Source of the DNA: Oscillospiraceae bacterium
GTDB taxonomy: Bacteria; Bacillota; Clostridia; Oscillospirales; CAG-272
NCBI GenBank assembly: GCA_015063685.1
Contig: SVTR01000036.1
Span: 1 to 32,216, forward strand
Length of the DNA stretch: 32,216 nt
Reading direction: 5' to 3'
Position 1 is the first letter of the stretch. Each line of letters starts with the position of its first letter. Made by a program: the position numbers and the translations under genes. This document shows positions 1-7,050 of this stretch, in pieces. Below the pieces are notes generated by a model. It had not been told where the DNA came from. It saw nothing but the letters and a program-made list of their open reading frames with translations, and did no database searches.

Positions 1-895
1 CGATGTACTCAACGTCGAAGTAGTCGCCCTCAGCGCCGGCTTCGGTGAAGAAGTCCAGACGGGCATAGTTCAGGACATAGTCAGTCAGAGCGGTCAGACC
101 AACGCTGTCCAGGTCGATGATGGCCAGATTCCAGTTGGCGTCGCCGTTCCAGTCATAGACGAACTGGTCGCCGTTACCGTTCCAGCCATCGCCGGAGCCC
201 ATGAAGAACTGGCCGGCCTTCTCGGAGTTGGTGCGGTAGGAGATAGCCATGTAGCGAGCGACCTTCAGCTGCTTCTGACCGTCGATGAAGGCGATGTAGG
301 GATCGCCGCCCGCGGAGGTCAGGCGGTAGAAGGTTCTGCCTGCTTCGGTGAGCATCTCGGTGGTGCCCAGGTCATTGTTGCAGACCATATTGCCTTCCTG
401 CGCAGCGTAGTTGGCCAGGAAATCGGGCTCAACGGTGTGCAGAGGCTCACTGGGATCGACGGGAGCATCGGTCTCGGGCTCCTGGGTGGGAACTTCGGGC
501 TCCTCGGTGGGAACCTCAGGCTCCTGGGTGGGAACCTCGGGCTCCTCGGTGGGAACCTCGGGCTCCTCGGTGGGAACCTCGGGCTCCTCGGTAGGAATCT
601 CAACGATGGTCTCGTCTACGACGGTCTCATCGACGACAGTCTCACCGACGGTCTCGTCAGCGACAGTCTCGTCGGCGGGAGCCTTGGTTTCGTCCGCGAT
701 GGGAGCCGTAGTCTCGTCCTGAGCGGGAGCCTTGGTTTCTTCCGAAGGCTTTGCGGTTTCGGGAGCCTTAGTTACGGCATCGGTAACCGCTGCGGTGCTA
801 TCCCCTGTTTCGGTGGTGGGAGCATCTTCGCTACAAGCAGCAAATACCACGACCAGACAAAGCAGGATGGATGCTAAAACAAGAAACTTTTTCAT
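1..895 (-). CDS. Putative surface lipoprotein, partial at the left edge
   Basis: The reading frame is open from the ATG at 895 to the window edge, so the C-terminus is missing. The first 21 residues form a lipoprotein signal ending in FAAC, with Cys21 as the predicted lipidated residue, so the protein should be anchored on the outer face of the membrane. Residues about 25-145 are a low-complexity linker rich in Thr, Glu, Pro and Ala, including six 7-residue units of type PTEEPEV. After residue 145 comes a folded domain (motifs RYMAISYRTN, FMGSGDGWNG, YVLNYARLDFF, YFDVEYI). The same domain ends the neighbouring protein at 1097-2218, so the two are tandem paralogues; this copy lacks the InlB-like module. 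An AGGAAG ribosome site precedes the start. The function is unknown. The beta-rich, ligand-like look of the domain only suggests carbohydrate or cell-wall binding. Confidence 0.85.
   Translation of the reverse strand, partial: MKKFLVLASILLCLVVVFAACSEDAPTTETGDSTAAVTDAVTKAPETAKPSEETKAPAQDETTAPIADETKAPADETVADETVGETVVDETVVDETIVEIPTEEPEVPTEEPEVPTEEPEVPTQEPEVPTEEPEVPTQEPETDAPVDPSEPLHTVEPDFLANYAAQEGNMVCNNDLGTTEMLTEAGRTFYRLTSAGGDPYIAFIDGQKQLKVARYMAISYRTNSEKAGQFFMGSGDGWNGNGDQFVYDWNGDANWNLAIIDLDSVGLTALTDYVLNYARLDFFTEAGAEGDYFDVEYI
470..595 (-). repeat. Six 21-bp tandem repeats inside the lipoprotein linker
   Basis: Six consecutive 21-bp units encode PTEEPEV or PTQEPEV (the last ends in T). The units differ by only a few bases, and the unit length keeps the frame. 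Such repeats can change copy number by slippage and so alter the length of the linker between membrane anchor and domain. Confidence 0.9.
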
Positions 896-920
896 AATGT
901 TTCTTCCTTTCTGAAATTTT

Positions 921-946
921 ATAGGTTTAAGGAACCCCAAACCTAT
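921..946 (-). promoter_or_regulatory. Inverted repeat in the lipoprotein mRNA leader
   Basis: Perfect 8-bp arms ATAGGTTT and AAACCTAT are separated by 10 bp. They lie between the predicted -10 box and the ribosome site, near the predicted 5' end of the mRNA. This could be an operator or a 5' stabilising hairpin; the sequence does not decide between them. Confidence 0.45.
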
Positions 947-957
947 AATTTGTACTC

Positions 958-986
958 ATTATATCACAATGTTTCCCTAAAAGCAA
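958..986 (-). promoter_or_regulatory. Probable sigma-A promoter of the left-edge lipoprotein
   Basis: On the minus strand, a perfect TATAAT (958-963) is preceded after 17 bp by TTGCTT (981-986). The -10 box is consensus and the -35 box is weak. The transcript would begin near 951, just before the inverted repeat at 921-946. Confidence 0.55.
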
Positions 987-1025
987 GCGTTTTTTTACTT
1001 TTTATTTAATTTTCAATCAACAAGT

Positions 1026-1060
1026 TTAGAAAAACAGCTCCCGCCAATCAGCGGGAGCTG
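1026..1060 (-). terminator. Rho-independent terminator of the second lipoprotein gene
   Basis: A 10-bp stem (1035-1044 with 1051-1060) with a 6-base loop is followed on the minus strand by TTTTT. It lies 36 bp past the stop codon of the gene at 1097-2218. Confidence 0.85.
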
Positions 1061-1096
1061 TCTTGTGAAGAGCTACGGTTATCTTAAACCCGGATA

Positions 1097-2218
1097 TCAG
1101 TCAGAAGTATGGTGCCGCTCGGCATCGTAGGCTTCTGCTTTTTCGTAAGCATCAAAGAAAGCGATATACTCCACGTCAAGATATTCGTGAGGCTCGGTTT
1201 TATTCTCAAACATATCCAGGCGGCAGTAGTTGAGAACGTAATCCTCCACAGAGGTCAACACACTGTTGTCAAGGTCGATAATGAGGAGATGCCACTCGTC
1301 GTCCTTGATCCACTCAAGGCTGATCTCATCACCCTGGCCGTTCCAGCGCTCACCGGTGCCCATATACATCTGGCCGTTCAGGTGTCCGTTGGTACGGTAG
1401 CTGATGGCCATATAATTAGCCACTTGGGTATAGCTGCCCACGTCGATAACGGTAACGTAACCGTCGCCGATACCCTTCATATCGGGGAAAAGACGCACGA
1501 AGGTACGGTCTCCCTCCGTCATCATTTCAGCGGAGCCCATCTCTTTTTTGTAGTTGGCACCGTCATTCTTGGCGTTATAGTCAATGAACTCAGGCTCGAT
1601 GTAATACGTGGGTTCATTGGGATCGACGGGCTCAGTCATGGGACCTGAGAGCCATCCGTACAGGGTCATATCCTTAGTGATCGGAGTAGAAAAATCGAAC
1701 TTGCTGTCAGCCTCACAGGTAGGAGAGGTATACCAACCGTCAAAAGAGCTGCCGTCCTCAGGGCGATTGACCGAGAGAACGGTGATGTACCCGCCTTCCT
1801 CAACCGTTTGGGGCTCAGGCTGAGAGGGAACGAAAGCACCGGAGATATAGAAGGAGACTGTAAAGGTCTTTACCGTGAGCGTTTCGGTGGCGGCTTCAGT
1901 CAGCTCTTCGGTAAATACCTCGGTAGGTGCTTCGGTTGCAGCCATGGTCTCCACGAGAGTTTCCGCCGCAGGGGCGCCGTAGGTTTCGCTTTCCACAGGC
2001 AACGTCATCGCCTGAGTGGGCGCCTCGGTAGGCGCTTCTGTGGGCATTTCGGTAGGCGCTTCGGTCTTTTCGGCGGGTTGCGTGGACATCTCGGTAACGG
2101 GATCCGTTCCCGCTGAGGTATTGCCTTCGGTCACGGCGGGAGTATGATCTCCGTTGCAAGCAGCAAAGATCACAGTCAGCATCAAAAGTGCGGATGCGAT
2201 CACAAGAAATTTTTTCAT
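1097..2218 (-). CDS. Lipoprotein with InlB-type repeat and unknown C-terminal domain
   Basis: This 373-residue protein begins with a lipoprotein signal (FAAC, Cys21) almost identical to that of its downstream paralogue. Residues 25-115 are a Thr/Glu/Pro/Ala linker with PTEAPTEAPTQ-type units. Residues about 117-191 resemble one InlB B-repeat (Listeria-Bacteroides repeat), with FDGWYTSPTCEADSKFDFSTPITKDMTLY split by known spacing of the family: a GWY turn, then an F-D-F core and a closing TLYGWL strand. Residues about 200-355 are the domain shared with the left-edge protein (NYMAISYRTNG, MGTGERWNGQGD, VLNYCRLDMF, YLDVEYIAFFDAYEKA). It is probably surface-exposed, binding a glycan or protein, but no enzyme motif is visible. 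The ribosome site AAAGGA lies 9 bases before the ATG. It starts 54 bp after ecfT, so read-through from the ECF operon is possible. Confidence 0.85.
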   Translation of the reverse strand: MKKFLVIASALLMLTVIFAACNGDHTPAVTEGNTSAGTDPVTEMSTQPAEKTEAPTEMPTEAPTEAPTQAMTLPVESETYGAPAAETLVETMAATEAPTEVFTEELTEAATETLTVKTFTVSFYISGAFVPSQPEPQTVEEGGYITVLSVNRPEDGSSFDGWYTSPTCEADSKFDFSTPITKDMTLYGWLSGPMTEPVDPNEPTYYIEPEFIDYNAKNDGANYKKEMGSAEMMTEGDRTFVRLFPDMKGIGDGYVTVIDVGSYTQVANYMAISYRTNGHLNGQMYMGTGERWNGQGDEISLEWIKDDEWHLLIIDLDNSVLTSVEDYVLNYCRLDMFENKTEPHEYLDVEYIAFFDAYEKAEAYDAERHHTSD

Positions 2219-2272
2219 TTTTTTAAATCCTTTCTTCGTTTACATATGACCCGATTTTGGAAGAGATTTCGG

Positions 2273-3109
2273 TCACATGGTATAAAGCCAGCCGAATTTC
2301 GCGCCCAAAATATTGATGACAACGATGCCGGCTATAAAAAGGAGAATACAAAACAGGGCAAGGAAATCGCGGACGTGATATTTCAGGATACGGAGCTTGG
2401 TCTTCCCTTCCCCGCCGTGGTAGCAGCGGCACTCCATGGCCGTAGCCAGCTCTCCCGCACGTCGGAAGGCCGAGGCAAAGAGGGGAATGATCACGGGGAT
2501 CAGCGCCTTGGCTCGCTTCATCAGGCTACCGGTGGTAAAATCAGCACCGCGTGCCTTTTGCGCCGACATGATCTTATCGGTCTCCTCCACGATGGTGGGA
2601 ATAAAGCGGAGAGCGATGGTCATCATCATGGCAAACTCGTGCACCGGCACCTTGATTTTAGCCAGGGGATGCAACAGCCGTTCGATGGCGTCGGTCAGAG
2701 CGATGGGGGACGTGGTGTAGGTCAGAAAAATACTGGTGCCGATGACCATGGCCACAATGCGGATGAGGATAAACAGGGCGTTGTAAAGTCCGCCGGTATA
2801 AATGGTGATAAACCGCCATTGAAGCAGGGGTTCGGCATCCTTTTCCACGAACCAGAAAATATTGAGCACGGCGGTAAAGGCCATGATGAAGATGAGAGCA
2901 CGGATGCTTCTGAAAACGATCTTCAGGGGTATCCTGCTGGCAAGAACAAGAAAGACTGCGGACAGGAGCAACAAAACAAAGGTATAGAAGTTTTTGCAAA
3001 GGAAGGATGCCACAATATACGCAACAGCCATGATGACCTTCATGCGAGGATCCAGGCGGTGCATCACAGAGTCGGCGGGATAATACTGACCGAGAGCAAA
3101 GCCTTTCAT
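2273..3109 (-). CDS. ecfT: EcfT, membrane subunit of an ECF transporter
   Basis: This 278-residue polytopic membrane protein has the length and layout of EcfT, the transmembrane scaffold of energy-coupling factor transporters, which takes up vitamins or metal ions together with a substrate-binding S-component. Hydrophobic segments lie near residues 25-60, 70-90, 105-135 and 245-272. The cytoplasmic coupling motifs that contact the two ATPases are visible as AQKARGAD (ARG at 186-188) and AMECRCYHGG (CRC at 227-229); the second keeps the central Arg but not the usual A-R-G or A-R-A. Its ATG overlaps the ecfA2 stop codon (ATGA, 3106-3109), which indicates translational coupling. No S-component is encoded in the window, so the substrate is unknown; this is typical of the shared (group II) type of module. 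Confidence 0.93.
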   Translation of the reverse strand: MKGFALGQYYPADSVMHRLDPRMKVIMAVAYIVASFLCKNFYTFVLLLLSAVFLVLASRIPLKIVFRSIRALIFIMAFTAVLNIFWFVEKDAEPLLQWRFITIYTGGLYNALFILIRIVAMVIGTSIFLTYTTSPIALTDAIERLLHPLAKIKVPVHEFAMMMTIALRFIPTIVEETDKIMSAQKARGADFTTGSLMKRAKALIPVIIPLFASAFRRAGELATAMECRCYHGGEGKTKLRILKYHVRDFLALFCILLFIAGIVVINILGAKFGWLYTM

Positions 3110-4044
3110 ACGTCGCCTCCTTCCTTAAGCCCGAAGGCGTCCTTAAAGGCGGCGGCAGCGTAATTAACGGTATAAAGACTTTCGGGGAAGGTAAGTCCCT
3201 CCTTGACCAGCATCAGCGCAAGGCGGGTGATCTGAGGAATATCCAGGCCTACCGCCTCCAGCTTATCCGCGTGAGCAAAAATTTCATCCCGACTGCCTGC
3301 CATCAGCACCTTGGAATGAGCCATGACCACCACGTCGTCGCAAAATTCGGCCATGTCCTCCATGCTGTGGCTGACGATGATAACGGTGCATCCCGTCTGT
3401 CGGTTATATTGCTTGATGCCTGAGAAGATGGCACGGCGGCCTTGGGGATCAAGGCCGGCGGCAGGCTCATCCAGCACCAGCACCTCGGGACGCATAGCCA
3501 TGATACCCGCGATGGCCACACGGCGCTTCTGTCCACCCGAAAGATCAAAGGGAGACATATCCATGATATCGGGAGGCAGTCCTACGAATCTGGCGGACTC
3601 GGCCACTCGCTCCAAAACCTCTTCGCGGGGAAGTCCCATGTTTTTGGGACCAAAGGCGATATCCTCGGACACGGTTTCCTCAAAGAGCTGGTACTCGGGA
3701 TATTGCATGACCAGACCCACACGGAAGCGGATCTTGCCGATCTCCTTAGGCTTTGCCCAAATATCCTCGCCGTCAAGCAAAACCTTGCCTGAGGTGGGGG
3801 TGGTAAGACCGTTGAACAGCTGAACCATGGTGGACTTACCCGAGCCTGTATGTCCGATGATGCCCGTAAGCTTTCCGGGATGGATATCCAAAGACACACT
3901 GTCGAGGGCCTTCATTTCAAAGGGGGTTCCCTTGCTGTAGACGTAAGAGACGTTCAAGAGACGGAGCTTGGGATTTTCCGCGGGATGGATGATCTCAACA
4001 GAAGCCATAGCCTCAGCCTCTATCTGCTTTTTCTTCTTTGACAT
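3106..4044 (-). CDS. ecfA2: EcfA2, ATPase subunit of the ECF transporter
   Basis: This is a 312-residue ABC ATPase. Walker A is GHTGSGKST (64-72), the Q-loop is near residue 114, the signature is LSGGQ (168-172), Walker B is VLVLDEP (188-194), and the H-loop is in IIVSHSMED. It pairs with EcfA1 to drive EcfT. The start at 4044 (MSKKKK) was chosen because AAGGAGG lies 9 bases upstream; a longer frame reaching 4092 would sit inside ecfA1 without a ribosome site. It begins one base after the ecfA1 stop codon and overlaps ecfT by 4 bp, so the three genes form one operon. The N-terminus before the ABC fold (about 25 residues, Lys/Glu-rich) is longer than usual. Confidence 0.93.
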   Translation of the reverse strand: MSKKKKQIEAEAMASVEIIHPAENPKLRLLNVSYVYSKGTPFEMKALDSVSLDIHPGKLTGIIGHTGSGKSTMVQLFNGLTTPTSGKVLLDGEDIWAKPKEIGKIRFRVGLVMQYPEYQLFEETVSEDIAFGPKNMGLPREEVLERVAESARFVGLPPDIMDMSPFDLSGGQKRRVAIAGIMAMRPEVLVLDEPAAGLDPQGRRAIFSGIKQYNRQTGCTVIIVSHSMEDMAEFCDDVVVMAHSKVLMAGSRDEIFAHADKLEAVGLDIPQITRLALMLVKEGLTFPESLYTVNYAAAAFKDAFGLKEGGDV

Positions 4045-4045
4045 A

Positions 4046-4921
4046 TCAGCATCCCTCCTTTTCCCGCCAAGCCTTGGCCAATGCTTTGGCACATTGCTCG
4101 GGCGTATTGAAGGGACCCTTCAGTTCCAGTCCTGCGGCCATGAGCTCATAGCAGAGGGCGGTGCATTGGGGCAGCTCCAGTCCTGCGGCACGGAGCATAT
4201 CCCCGTGGGAAAAGACTTCTGCGGGCGTACCGTCCAGGAGCACCTTGCCATCATCCAGCACGATGACACGGTCGGCTCTGGCAGCCTCGTCCATATAATG
4301 GGTGATGGATAGCACCGTGATTCCCTTCTCCCGGTTGAGCATTTCCAGGGTATCGATGACCTCACGGCGTCCGATGGGATCCAGCATAGCGGTAGATTCG
4401 TCAAAGATCATGACACGGGGCATCATGGCGATGATACCCGCAATGGCCACTCTCTGCTTTTGACCGCCTGACAGGCGATGAGGCTCGTGGTGGGCGTATT
4501 CAGTCATCCCCACGGTGGCGAGGGCGTTGTCTACCCGTTCACGAAGCTCGGGATTGGGGATGCCCAGATTTTCGGGGCCAAAGGCTACGTCTTCTTCTAC
4601 GATGGTGGCAACAAGCTGGTTGTCGGGATTTTGGAAGACCATGCCCACGGTCTTACGGAGATTCAGCACGTCCTCTTCGGTAATGTCCTCGGAAAGAACG
4701 TTGATACCTTCTACGTTGATCTCACCCTCGGCGAATTCATAGTCATCTACCACCATATTGAGTAGCTTGGCAAGGGTGGATTTACCGGAGCCGTTGTGAC
4801 CCAGGATCACCACGTACTCGCCCTTCTCTATGGAAAGAGATATATCCTTCAGCACGGGGACGGGCTCGCCGTTTTCCTCGCGGTAGGCGTAAGATAAATG
4901 TTTTATGTCTATCAGAGGCAT
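4046..4921 (-). CDS. ecfA1: EcfA1, ATPase subunit of the ECF transporter
   Basis: This 291-residue ABC ATPase is the first gene of the ECF operon. Walker A is GHNGSGKST (41-49), the Q-loop is VFQNPDNQL (96-104), the signature is LSGGQKQR (150-157), Walker B is VMIFDE (170-175) and the H-loop His is 208. The Q-loop sequence FQNPDNQ is characteristic of EcfA1 proteins. The ATG at 4921 follows AAAGGAG with a 6-base gap; a TTG at 4942 is in frame but lies upstream of that ribosome site, so it was rejected. Upstream lies the hairpin array at 4939-5150, and no clear promoter was found there. Confidence 0.93.
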   Translation of the reverse strand: MPLIDIKHLSYAYREENGEPVPVLKDISLSIEKGEYVVILGHNGSGKSTLAKLLNMVVDDYEFAEGEINVEGINVLSEDITEEDVLNLRKTVGMVFQNPDNQLVATIVEEDVAFGPENLGIPNPELRERVDNALATVGMTEYAHHEPHRLSGGQKQRVAIAGIIAMMPRVMIFDESTAMLDPIGRREVIDTLEMLNREKGITVLSITHYMDEAARADRVIVLDDGKVLLDGTPAEVFSHGDMLRAAGLELPQCTALCYELMAAGLELKGPFNTPEQCAKALAKAWREKEGC

Positions 4922-4938
4922 GACGCACTCCTTTCCAA

Positions 4939-5150
4939 GCAACGCTGTCAGCTTGCGCTACAGCATTGCAATGATATATTTCTCCTTTGGAGAAATGTGA
5001 TATTTTTGCTTCGCAAAAGTGATATTCTCACTTCACGCGAGTGAAATGTTCCGCCGACAGCGGAACGTGAAGGTAAAAATTTGCTTACGCAAATTTTGAT
5101 TTTACGGAAATATCTCCCGACAGATCATAAGCTTTCCCTTCTCTGTCGGG
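4939..5150. repeat. Array of seven small hairpins upstream of ecfA1
   Basis: Consecutive inverted repeats fill this intergenic stretch: 4939-4948/4960-4969 (one mismatch), 4978-4985/4989-4996 (loop TTT), 5004-5009/5013-5018 (loop TTC), 5032-5036/5041-5045 (loop GCGA), 5048-5054/5060-5066 (loop CGACA), 5076-5084/5089-5097 (loop TTAC) and 5116-5124/5142-5150. The first four are spaced by short TGATAT-type links. No reading frame spans it. This layout resembles palindromic intergenic repeats in other Clostridia, but I cannot name the family. It could act as RNA structure between rlm-like gene and ecfA1 or be an inert mobile repeat. Confidence 0.75.
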
Positions 5151-5163
5151 GGTTCGCTCTCTT

Positions 5164-5270
5164 GGTCAATTTTTTTATGAAAAGTTTTCGGAGTCCTGAC
5201 CCTTTTTTCAAAAAGGTCCAGGTGAGGTCAAGGGGCAACGCTCCTTGCGTACTCCCCGTACGTTTCGTAC
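5164..5270. repeat. Intergenic repeat, copy A (short core)
   Basis: The segment contains GGTCAAGGGG (5226-5235) and CCTTGCGTACTCC (5243-5255). The same two blocks flank the palindrome of copy B at 6213-6259, so the two are members of one family and copy A lacks most of the palindromic centre. It lies just after the stop codon of the methyltransferase gene and may have contributed its last codons. Confidence 0.5.
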
Positions 5271-5273
5271 CCC

Positions 5274-6149
5274 TTACCGCTCCCAACGTGCGCTGGCGCC
5301 GCAGGGGAGGACGGATCCGGTGGTGGAAACGCGGAGACCCAGCTCGTCGGCCTGGGTGCGCCCGCCGTGGGTAGCCTTTACCTTGAGGTCAAGGATATAG
5401 TTCATAGTAGAGGGAGACAGGCCCGTGGTGTAGGAGTTGATGAGGAAGAAAAGGGCATCGTCAGCAATGAGCCCTGCGGTGAGGGACACCAGCTCGTCTA
5501 CACTGTCCTCCAGCTTCCAGACCTCGCCGCCGGGGCCGCGGCCGTAGGAAGGGGGATCCATAATGATGCCGTGATATTTGTTGCCACGGCGCAGCTCACG
5601 CTCCACAAATTTTTTGCAGTCATCCACGATGTAGCGGATGCGGGCGGTCTCCAAGCCGCACAGCTTGGCGTTCTCCTTAGCCTGAGCCACAATGCCCTTG
5701 GAGGCATCCACGTGCACCACCTCAGCTCCCGCCTTGGCCGCCGCCATGGTAGCACCCCCGGTATAGGCGAACAGATTCAAAATCTTGATGGGCTTTTCAG
5801 GTTCCTCGGCTTTGGCCTTGCGGATGATGCCAGAGAACCAATCCCAGTTGGCCGCCTGCTCGGGGAACAGACCCGTGTGCTTAAAGCCCATGGGACGGAG
5901 GACGAAATTCAAATCTCCATAACCGATCTGCCAATCGGCAGGCAGGTCGTTCTTGACCCACGCGCCACCGCCCTTGGAGGAACGGCGATAGATACCGTCC
6001 GCCTTTTTCCATAGGGGCGATTTGGCCACTCCGCGCCAGATGATCTGAGGATCGGGACGAACGAGAATGTATTTTCCCCAGCGCTCCAAACGCTCGCCGT
6101 CGGAGGTGTCGATGAGTTCATAGTCTTTCCAGTTGTCGGCACACCACAT
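5274..6149 (-). CDS. RlmI/RlmK-like SAM-dependent methyltransferase
   Basis: This 291-residue protein has a Rossmann-fold class I methyltransferase domain. Motif I is ILNLFAYTGG (123-132), the acidic residue binding the SAM ribose is Asp148 in VVHVDAS, and motif IV is DPPSYG (198-203), as in 23S rRNA C5 or N7 methyltransferases of the RlmI/RlmK group. The N-terminal 100 residues do not look like the PUA domain of RlmI, so it is closer to the RlmK-like catalytic half. Its likely role is methylation of 23S rRNA, but the target base cannot be told. The start at 6149 was chosen for AAAGGAG at a 7-base distance; a frame extending to 6305 would run into ruvC. The last residues fall next to repeat copy A, so the C-terminus may be altered. 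Confidence 0.82.
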   Translation of the reverse strand: MWCADNWKDYELIDTSDGERLERWGKYILVRPDPQIIWRGVAKSPLWKKADGIYRRSSKGGGAWVKNDLPADWQIGYGDLNFVLRPMGFKHTGLFPEQAANWDWFSGIIRKAKAEEPEKPIKILNLFAYTGGATMAAAKAGAEVVHVDASKGIVAQAKENAKLCGLETARIRYIVDDCKKFVERELRRGNKYHGIIMDPPSYGRGPGGEVWKLEDSVDELVSLTAGLIADDALFFLINSYTTGLSPSTMNYILDLKVKATHGGRTQADELGLRVSTTGSVLPCGASARWER

Positions 6150-6212
6150 AGTATGTCTCCTTTTACGTATTGTATCTATTGGACAATTCCTTTTTTGAAG
6201 GTTCTTGGAAGG

Positions 6213-6259
6213 GGTCAAGGGGAGACCTTCTTGCAAGAAGGTCTCCCCTTGCGTTCTCC
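6213..6259. repeat. Intergenic repeat, copy B, with 36-bp perfect palindrome
   Basis: Bases 6216-6251 form a perfect palindrome (arms of 18 bp with no loop, centre at 6233/6234). It starts 8 bp past the ruvC stop codon, and the flanking blocks match copy A at 5226-5255. It would fold as a very stable hairpin in ruvC mRNA. No T-run follows on the minus strand, so a classic terminator is not clear, although it may block 3' exonucleases. Confidence 0.8.
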
Positions 6260-6756
6260 TACTTGTTATAATAGTCCGCCAGCCGCGAGCAGCCGCTGTG
6301 GGCATGACAGATAGCGATAGCCAGGGCGTCAGCAGTATCGTCGGGCTTGGGAGGCGCAGGAAGATTTAAGATGCGGGTTACCATTTCAATGACCTGACGC
6401 TTCTCTGCCCTGCCGTAGCCTACCACCGACTGCTTGACCTGCAAGGGGGTGTATTCCGAGATATTCACGCCGAAATCCTCGGCCACCGCCAAGATCACAC
6501 CACGGGCCTCGGCCACACGGATGCCTGTGGTGATATTGGTATTAAAGAACAACTCCTCCACCGCCATGTGCTCGGGCTTGTATTTTTTGATCAGCTCCTC
6601 CATGTCTCGGCGGATGGAGAGCAAGCGCTTGGGTGTCTCCATGCCCGCAGGGGTACGGATGGCACCGTATGCCAGAGTGCGGAAGCGGTTACCGCTGTAT
6701 TCAATGACCCCCCAGCCCACAATGGCCAGTCCCGGGTCGATGCCAAGTATGACCAT
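6259..6756 (-). CDS. ruvC: RuvC, Holliday junction resolvase
   Basis: This 165-residue protein has the normal RuvC length and fold. It cuts four-way DNA junctions during recombination in concert with RuvAB. Four catalytic acidic positions are visible: Asp7 in GIDPG, the Glu in AVEELFF (67), and the two aspartates in [11 protein letters not shown] (140 and 143). The ATG at 6756 has GGAGGG 4 bases upstream, a short spacing. A strong sigma-A promoter lies at 6787-6815. The genes ruvA and ruvB, often adjacent, are not in the window. The methyltransferase gene follows 109 bp downstream. Confidence 0.96.
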   Translation of the reverse strand: MVILGIDPGLAIVGWGVIEYSGNRFRTLAYGAIRTPAGMETPKRLLSIRRDMEELIKKYKPEHMAVEELFFNTNITTGIRVAEARGVILAVAEDFGVNISEYTPLQVKQSVVGYGRAEKRQVIEMVTRILNLPAPPKPDDTADALAIAICHAHSGCSRLADYYNK

Positions 6757-6786
6757 AAGCCCTCCGAGAAAATATCTAATCAGTAT

Positions 6787-6815
6787 ATTATATCATATAG
6801 TTGAGTTTTCGTCAA
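6787..6815 (-). promoter_or_regulatory. Sigma-A promoter of ruvC
   Basis: TTGACG (6810-6815) and TATAAT (6787-6792) are spaced 17 bp apart on the minus strand, ending about 30 bp before the ruvC ATG. The match is 11 of 12 to consensus. Confidence 0.8.
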
Positions 6816-7050
6816 GTGGGCTCGGCAAAATGTTGTGCGCACACATTTCCCACACATTTTTTCCATTTTTGAGGTAGCCCTTTATTTATTGGGAAGATAA
6901 TTCATTTTATTTCCCCTCTTGTTTTTAACAAGCAATTTGGGGAAAATCAGAATATTCTGTCAACAAATCAGGGAAGAGGGCATATCATGGGCATAGGTAG
7001 GTTCTTCCCTGCCTTCATCATATGACCATTTGAAAAAGGAGGTATTTCAT
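6816..7050. other. Intergenic leader ahead of the Cys-rich gene
   Basis: This AT-rich divergent gap shows no gene. It contains an inverted repeat with 8-bp arms (6970-6977 AGGGAAGA, 7003-7010 TCTTCCCT) in the presumed leader of the plus-strand gene. No good sigma-A promoter was found for that gene, which would fit control by a sporulation sigma factor, although no such site could be fixed. Confidence 0.4.

Noticed and set aside
470..595. Array of direct repeats as a CRISPR
   Set aside because: The 21-bp units are contiguous, coding and in frame with the lipoprotein.
319..603. 94-codon minus-strand frame with RFPPRSPRF repeats
   Set aside because: It is an alternate-frame reading of the 21-bp repeats in the lipoprotein gene at 1-895, which carries the signal peptide and ribosome site.
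1109..1648. 179-codon plus-strand frame opposite the second lipoprotein gene
   Set aside because: It is a shadow of a gene with a clear signal peptide, ribosome site and terminator, and has no family features.
4939..5150. CRISPR array
   Set aside because: The repeated units are short inverted repeats of differing sequence, with no constant direct repeat and no spacers of even length.
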